From Podospora pseudocomata (taxonomy: Eukaryota; Ascomycota; Sordariomycetes; Sordariales; Podosporaceae): 64,000 bases of DNA. Of this stretch, positions 56,893-64,000 are shown piece after piece (position 1 is the stretch's first letter; every line of letters begins with the position of its first letter). Location of the stretch: NCBI RefSeq assembly GCF_035222375.1, contig NW_026946366.1, positions 2,914,001 to 2,978,000 of the forward strand. The letters are read 5' to 3'. The position numbers were made by a program, and so were the translations under genes. The notes below the pieces were generated by a model. It searched no databases. It was not told the DNA's origin and saw only the letters and a list, made by a program, of their open reading frames with translations.

Positions 56893-58408
56893 GAGGCTGT
56901 CTCTGATGTTTTAAGCACCGAGGGCGAGGGTTGGGTGGTTATACCGCCCTTTGATCTTGCCAATGATGGTGACCCGTGGGTGGTACTGCATCCGACTGAT
57001 ATGGTAACGGACATACATGAAAGGATACTGGAGTCGAAAGACATGCCGACCTTTCATTATGATGGAACGAGGATACAGGCCCCTGCTAAGCACAAGGCAG
57101 AGCTCCCTGTCCCTGACCACCTGGTGCGAGAGAGGGCGTGGGAAAAGGAGAAGTGGAGGGCCTATAAGCAGCATCGCAAGGCTGTTGAAACGCTCATGAT
57201 CAAATGTGGGTGCAGAAAAGCGCAAGGGTGTCATCATTTGGAAGCAGTGGTCAGATCTTATACTCGGTATGAGAAGGTGAGCTACCGCGGTGGCTCTACT
57301 CGATAACTCTGTCCAAGGAAGCGGACATGTTTATCTCGACAAGCTAAGCGATTCATGTGATAGCGCGGATTCTTTGTTTTAGTTATCTTTTTGTTTTGAT
57401 CGCCGTATGTTGGATGGAAGACGGAAGAGGGGGGGGAGGGTTCTTGAATACCTACAGAACAAGACAGGACCAGCGAGCGAGCTGGAGTTATAGTTTCTCA
57501 TTTTAAAATGAAGAGGGCTTAATAAAGCACTATAGAGGGTTGACTGATGAGAATGTGTGCCCTGCCTCGAGACAAAAGTCTTGTGTGGCCATTGGGAACC
57601 TGAACAATGTTGTTGGGATGAAGCAGTCGTCATCGTCTAACATCTGGACCGTCTACAAGCAAACAAAACCAGATTTGTGCGAGGTAGCACATTGTCACGA
57701 CTCCCATCCATTTCAGTAACACATCAACACGCAAACATCAAATCACAGAAGCACCAAGTCATGGTAATAAAATCCCCAAAGAGCCTGAATTAAATATTTG
57801 ACCTTGCCTTTTTGTCTTGAACAGCAAGGTCTTTTCCATCTCTATATATAGTACCCTAACCATCCTCCCCTTCAGTCATCGCCTGTCCGCCCACCGAGTA
57901 ATTCACCAAAGAAAAAAGAGGAACCAAAACCATCCATTTTGCAAAGGGTATACCCATGAGAAAGAAAAACAACCGCCCGGAAATATTGTTGAAAAATGTG
58001 CAATATGCAAAGTATTAAATGAGTGAATGAGAACTTGCAAAGTGTGGTGGTGGTGTTGGTGGTAGTGGTGTATGTTAGATGAGATGAGGTGTATGTATCG
58101 TCATGGCGCTGGTAGTTTGTATTTGTGATGTTGTTTTGTGAGTGTGTATGTATGGTGGTGTGGTAGGACTGGTTAGACAGGTATTTTGGGAGAGCGGCAC
58201 GGGTTGAGGTATGGTCGTTGGGGAGAGAACCAACCAACACACCCAAGCCGGGAGAAAACACGGCAAAGGATGGAAGCTCACTCGGCTTCCATCCATCCCG
58301 TCTAACCCACGCTCCTTCTCCCCCCACCACCAAGATCCAAATTTGGGCGGTTCAGATCCTTCCAAGATGTCCAATTTCATTCAACACACGGAATTATCGA
58401 GAAACAGC
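56893..58408. other. Convergent intergenic region, first 414 bases open in the MAP kinase frame
   Basis: 3' flanks of the MAP kinase gene (+) and the DUF3455 gene (-). Bases 56893-57306 are open in the kinase frame. A GGT-rich low-complexity stretch lies at about 58041-58072. Nothing else is recognisable. Confidence 0.5.
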
Positions 58409-59199
58409 TTAGAAGAACCAGTAAAAGGTGGTGTAAGGAACGCTGTGCACACCGACACCAGCAACATCGCACTTTTGCCCCACGCCACCGGCTGTGATGA
58501 CACGGTAAACCTGGGTGATCCCACTCGAGAGGCCCTTCCCGCTGTCTCCAAGCTGGAGCCAGGCCACGGCTCCAGTCTTGAGAGGGCCCTTGTCAGCGTT
58601 GGCAGGGGCATCCACATTATCCAACTTTGTCACACTGGCCTTGAGCCCGACCCGGTTGAGGTCGAACATCGGGGTGCTGCTGATGTCGAAGTAGTGATGG
58701 CCAAGATACTCAGCGATGGGAAAACCGAGCAGCTTCAGGTCCTCCTCCTTGGGGAATGGCGCTGTGGCATGAGCACCATACTTGGTTCCCGCGAGCTTGT
58801 TGAGAGTCAGAGGCTTGAGGAGAAGCGCAGAGGGGATCCTATCCCAGAGTGCTTTGGCAATGCCGGTCTTTGGCGTTCCTGGGGCGTACTTTGTTACGTC
58901 GTAGAGAATAGCAACGGCACCATCGGCCTTAGGGGCAGAGGTGGTGTCGACGCATGTGTAATTTTGGATACCATGGCCGACAGCAATCTTCTTGAGGGTG
59001 AAGCTCGGTGGTGGTGAGGGGAGTTCTCGGGCACCTGTTTCTAGTTAGCCTCCCGGATCCCTTTCTCTGTCATTTCGATCCAGGTTCTGTGGTACTTACC
59101 TCCAGTCTTGGGAAGAGTTGGCACAAATGCCGGTTGGCATGGGGCAGCATATGCCACTGTGGCCATCGCGGCAAGAAGTATCGACTTGACTGACACCAT
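58409..59199 (-). CDS. Secreted DUF3455-family protein
   Basis: Two exons, complement(join(58409..59040, 59100..59199)), 243 aa. The intron is 59 nt (GTAAGT...ACTAG, GCTAAC branch) and the junction GG-ETGARELP keeps frame. Residues 1-19 are a clear signal peptide (SILLAAMATVAYAA, cleavage near A18/A19). The mature part has the DUF3455 layout: KKIAVGHGIQNYTCVDTTSA near the N-terminus, GAVAILYDVTKYAP, YLGHHYFDISSTPMFDLN, and the C-terminal GAVAWLQLGDSG and GVGQKCDVAGVGVHSVPYTT. The family is common in secreted proteins of filamentous ascomycetes; its activity is not established. Two Cys in the mature part (in NYTCVD and QKCDVA) could form a disulfide. Confidence 0.9.
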
Positions 59200-62100
59200 T
59201 TTGTTTGTGGATATGAAACTAGGGCTTTGATGCTTCCGGAGCAGAATATGTCGTTGAAATGAATCGAGTCCAGTAAGATAGAAAAGTATTAGACGACTGA
59301 ACCGGACCGGGAAAAGAAACAGAAAAGGAGATGGGAAAGAGATGATGATTGTGGTGTGTCGAAGAGGCGGGATACGAAGCTCTTTTATTTTTTGCTCTAG
59401 CTGGGTGTTCGAATATCGGAAACTCCCCCACAAGGCTGTTCGGTGCTGAGTCGAAGGGGGACTTTGGATGCTGTGCTGACCCGGAAGGCACGGTCGAGGC
59501 AGGGAAGGTGAGGTTGGTAGAGAGCCAGGGTAGCAGTCAAGCAGGAGGAAGGCGTGGGATAAAGAGAAAAAGAGGTCAGAGAGTTTCTGCAGGGCTGGTT
59601 TGTGTTTTGTACCTACCTCACCTCATGGGGGAACTCCTGCCTCCTCCCCCCATCCCCCATCCATCCATCGCTTGTACGGCAAGTCCCATGTAGGAAAGTC
59701 ACCCACCTGCCTAGGACAAGAGAGAAACAGAAGGGAAAGAGCGTGCAGTGTAGGACAGGGGTGCGGGAAAGTACAGGCGGCACGGAGGTACGTACCGGGC
59801 GCCATCTTTGGTACCTCAGTCGGCTGGGAAGGTAGGAACGAGTGCCCCGTCGGCAAGGGTGTGGAAGCTTGTGCGGCGGCAGGCGGCGTCCCACCGTTTA
59901 TTAAGGTACCAACCTCGACAGGGGTCAGTCGCGCACGAAATGGTGTCGTCCTCTTTGAGATCAATACTGCAACCTACGGAGAAAGGCCTACTACCTAGGT
60001 AAGGTAACTCGCGGCTTGGATATTCTGTCCATTCGGCCTGCCATTATTGCCGCTTTGACTTCCTAAGTTTCCCCAGACTCTTCAACCGCCCGAGTACCTT
60101 GTATTGATTAACAGACTCTGATAAAGAAGGCGGGGCTATTTCCATCTCCCGCCAGACTGTTATGGTACAGGCGCTTGGCCTTGACAACGGGCCTCATTCA
60201 GCAGAAGCTGGTTTGGACGCCCGTTGCAGGTGAAATGAGTGGTCTGGGGACATGCCAGGCGGCAGCAAGCCTCTAAAATGTCAACGGAGGTTCAAGCAAA
60301 AACCTGATGACAGCTGCGCCATTGATACCACCCGGGAGAATCATTCTCTCCCGGCCGGAAGGCTTGATGATCATGGCCAATCCATATCTTTTTCGTGGAC
60401 GTGGCTACCGAGACATACATAAGTCCATGATGCCTGACGAGCGAAGAAGTGGGAGTGAGAGTGCGACTGCGGGATTGCACAAGCGACCCGACCATCGAAA
60501 GCTGCGCGGCTAACTCGTTGGCTTGGCTCTTGGCAACGACGTGGTTTAACCTTGTATGGCATGGTCGAATCGTCTTCCCGCTGTAACCCTGCCACTTGCC
60601 CAGATCGATCATCATCCAACACGACATCCTACAACCAAAGAAAGGCTCACCCTAACCCTGAGCTTATGGGTAGCCGGAGAAAGCTCTCTTGATATTCATG
60701 AATGAGGTGTGCTTTGGGGAGGCAGGAGGAGTTGGTCACTTGCGTTGGTGAGACAGAACTGATCTGTGTACTGGGGATGTCGTCCTTGCTGCTGGTCCGT
60801 GCTGCTGACAGGAGGAGTTAGCTTTGAGCTTGTTCAGATCATCACCAAAGAAACCATCTCATGTCACCCCTCACTTCCAGATTTCTGTTTTCGTCTTCGT
60901 GCTGCATCAGAGCCCAAGACACTCGCCGGTTTCTGAAACATTTTGACCAGCACACTGGGGAGGCATATTCTGTGTCACTGTCTCAAAGATATGATCTTCC
61001 CCTTCGGCAACGCACCCCGCAGACTTGCAGCTGCACGATGGCACGGCCCCACGCCCCGCTTGCGGAACAACAGCGTCGACCAGGTTTGCATCTTCTGAAT
61101 TCCACGAGTATTCTTCCGCCGATCCGATCTGTGACTGGTCTTCGTCGTGGTTTTCTTGGGCTTCGGGTTCTGCTCTTGAGATCTCATTCAGAAAACCAAG
61201 AAACTAATCCCAATTTTAGGACGGAAGCCGGAACGGACATGCTCAAATCTGATCTCACGCACCGAAATGCATCTCAGAGGATGTCGTCTGACGCACCCTC
61301 TCATGGCTGACCACTGAATAACTAATCGTATACACACACGCGGCTTTGGGCTCACCAACAGCCTGCAAGTAGGTAGACCATCGGCAGAGCTCAACAATCT
61401 GGTTGTCAAAATCCCCCGGAGCCGTGGGGTGGTTGCGGCGTGAGTTTCTTCGTGAGGGGCGGCGCAGGGCGACCAGGCTCAAGAAGCAAGCAACCCCTTT
61501 CTCCGACCAACTGGGACCCTGCGGCTGCAGCTAGGGGAGCTGCAACAGTGGCACAGGATGTCCATACGGACACCACAAAACCGCACAAGGCTCGACAGCT
61601 TTATCATCAGCCGCAAATATATGATTGTCAATTCTAAATTCAAGAGTGCTATCGCACGCAGCAGAGACTCTCGACACCGTGGAAATGAAGCCATGGCCAG
61701 AAGCAATGCTATCGATACAAAGTTCTGTCTTTGTGCCTCTCTCCAACTCACCGGGGGTTGTATCTCTCGCGTTTTGAAGCCACAACTCTCAAAGTCAATT
61801 CTCGCCATATCCAACCTCGGATCCTCAACACCCTCTTTTTACACAGACTCTGTCGGTAATGTTTTGCATGTCTGCAGAGATGTTTCCTTCTGCACGTGAG
61901 CGATTTTGTTTCGTTTCAAGTCTGTGAGTAAAGTTTCTTGTTTCAATCTCCTGATTGTTTACGCACTGACATCAAGGGGTAAAGTCGCCGACGGATCACT
62001 CTTGATAAACCCCCCGCTGCGTCTAGAACTTCGGGCTGGGGGCGCAGTTCAACATCCAGAAGACATCATTGTTAGCTCGCCTGCAAACACGAGTTCTCTG

Positions 62101-64000
62101 AAACAGCTCTCTGCGATGTGCCTACCACCTGCTCCTTACCTCAACATGCTTCTTCATCCATCGCAGGAAAGCCCGAGTAACTTCCAACCCTTCACCGAGA
62201 GGCCACAGTCACATTGATGAATAACCAGTTCTCGGTTACAAGTGCACTGACCTCTCGTCTCAATTCTTCAGAGGGGAAGAGAATACAGTACTGTGCCGCA
62301 ACCCCACGGTGCGGCTTTCCAGAACAGGCTTCTCACTCGCCTCTTGGATGTCTCCATGTGGTCATGGCCGTTCTCTCGGACTTCGACCAGCCATTCTCCT
62401 ATTCGCTAGCTGGTTGCGAGGATCCAGCACATACAGGCACCGCTCAGATGCTCGCCGTCACTCTCCTTGTAGGCTTCCTACAAAAGTGGTGCAACCAGAT
62501 GCCAGCCGACTAACTAATCGCCACACCACCACAACACACGCAGATGAACTTGCTTATATCGCATCCAATCGAAAAACATTTACAAATACTACCGCAGTGC
62601 AGATGCGAATGCGATCAGTCAATATTCCAAGCATTGCAGGATTACACAACTTTCGCTAGTGGCGCAAGTCTGACCAATGGCGGAGATATTGGCTGCATTG
62701 CAGGCGCTTAGAAGCGCGCAGTAGTCGTCCGATTTCTGTTGGCACCAACCCATCGCCAAAACGGGGAGCTTTACCACAGAACCGCGATATGGAATTCTTG
62801 ATGGGGAAAACTGGGCATCTCTGCTTCTTCTGCCCTTCCATCGTAGGCGTCCAAGTTGCTCCAGGTATCGCTTCCTGCATGTGACAATGTTTTCTTTGCA
62901 GCTACGGATCCTTCGCATCCGGCGGTGAGGGTGACCAGTTTCTTTTTTCTTGGTGACACTTTACACCTCACTGCTTCGCAAGTTGCTAGCGTCGAGGAAT
63001 CGATAGCCAACATGTATTACAGCGGCAGAGGAGACTCTTAATTGGTCTGTTGGCGCGGTGCCTCGTCTATCGTGTTTCTGAGGAGAGGATTAGCCGACCC
63101 TCGCGCCGGCCCGCCATCTTCCTTTTCTTTATCTCCCTGTCGATATTGAAGGTTCTATACAGATATGCTGTGAGGAGCTCTCCCCATTGGGGCCTGTATC
63201 CTGTGTTACTCACCATGAGCCCGGTGTTGATGCTTACATGACATTGAGCTCCTGCATCCTGGATGGCACTGGGTGAACTTTTGGTTTGGTGGGTGTTGGG
63301 CCCGATGCAGTTTGCCTACCTACTGATAATAGGAGCTATTGGTGGCCACGTCGCTGATATGCTGCTTTCCCTACCTATATTCCAGACTCTTTGCCTTGGA
63401 GGCAGTGCAGAACAGAAGAAAACCATCCTCTTCACTGTCTCTTGACCTCTGTAGAAGTGGCCGTGTGAATCGCAATAGCCAGACACTGATCACACGACTA
63501 CGGAGCCGAATCAAGCAGTAGCCCTTACAGCTGGATGCGGTAGCTTGATAGGTAGTTCTTGGGGTCATTGATCCTGCCGTTCGTAGCATAAGACGCATCT
63601 GAGGCTTGAGGGAAGGATCAAGTAGCGGTTGTACCAGATACTTGTGATACTTGAAGCCGGGGGCATGGGGGAAACGGTGGGTCGACGGTGGATGTTCAGG
63701 CATCCTTATTGATAGCACAGCATGTGTCTGCCATTGTTGCTTGTGAGGAGGCACAGTGCATCATGTTTCGTGGTTTGCAATGTAAGTATTTAGCGTTCAT
63801 GGGATCTGGTAGATGTGGGTGTGGGTGGCTGCGAGGGAGACACCTCTTTGGAGATTCTTCATCGCCGCTGTGGGATGGAGGGTGGCAGCAAGTTCTGGAT
63901 GAGACTGAATTCTCTCAGCTGGGTCCATAAGAGTGAAAGCGTTCGAAGGAGGGAGTTAACATCTAGTAGCCGCCCCTCAACGGGCAGGCAGCTCTCAGAT
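59200..64000. other. 4.8-kb region without a recognisable gene
   Basis: The first few hundred bases are the promoter of the minus-strand DUF3455 gene. Beyond that I find only short or overlapping open frames with no domains (the longest, at 60861-61310 +, is 149 codons and has poor codon bias). A quasi-palindrome CCGGGAGA-ATCATTC-TCTCCCGG lies at 60332-60354. No RNA gene, repeat or mobile-element coding sequence is recognised. A multi-exon gene with small exons, or a lineage-specific gene, could be missed. Confidence 0.4.

Noticed and set aside
60861-61310. 149-codon + strand open frame in the right-hand gene-free region
   Set aside because: No domain, Ser/Arg/Leu-rich random-like composition and no supporting context.

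Overview
The window is nuclear DNA of a filamentous ascomycete, most likely a sordariomycete and probably of the Sordariales. This rests on short spliceosomal introns (about 50-260 nt, GT...AG, CTAAC/CTGAC-like branch sites), long intergenic spaces, a conidiation-specific CON-6 gene, and fungal orthologues such as Vac7, Slt2/MpkA-type MAP kinase, Scl1, Dim1 and Utp15. Nineteen protein-coding genes can be supported. I found no tRNA, rRNA or other recognisable RNA gene, no CRISPR array and no recognisable transposon or retroelement coding sequence.

Layout, left to right. 0-9 kb: Vac7 (+) converging on a coiled-coil protein gene (-). 10.5-12.5 kb: a head-to-head ribosomal-protein pair, eL30 (-) and uL16 (+), sharing a 375 bp promoter. 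14-21 kb: two large unrecognised + strand proteins; the second has an N-terminal Cys-rich motif, a central folded region and a very acidic tail. 21.8-25.6 kb: Dim1 18S rRNA dimethylase (-) head-to-head with an arrestin-like adaptor (+). 26.6-33 kb: an AT-hook/polyQ/SP-RING protein (-) head-to-head with Utp15 (+). 34-39 kb: an Inn1/Fic1-like C2 protein (-) and CON-6 (-). 40.7-43 kb: a TMEM234-family membrane protein (+) converging on a small four-exon unknown gene (-). 45.6-50.6 kb: proteasome alpha-1 (-) head-to-head with a WKF-domain protein (+), which converges on a KpsF/KdsD-like SIS+CBS protein (-). 53-59.2 kb: a low-molecular-weight tyrosine phosphatase (+), the cell-wall-integrity MAP kinase (+) and a secreted DUF3455 protein (-). 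59.2-64 kb: nothing that I can support as a gene.

Functional themes. Ribosome production is over-represented in the left half (eL30, uL16, Dim1, Utp15). Membrane and wall biology recurs (Vac7, arrestin adaptor, C2 ingression-type protein, Slt2-type MAPK). The genes are ordinary housekeeping or conserved fungal genes; I do not see a co-regulated metabolic or defence cluster. The items most worth a second look are the Cys-rich/acidic protein at 17.8-21.1 kb, the bacterial-style sugar-phosphate isomerase at 49.3-50.6 kb, a stopless in-frame intron in the arrestin gene that encodes a hydrophobic segment, and two genes (the MAP kinase and the small gene at 42-43 kb) whose reading frame stays open for a long way past the stop codon.
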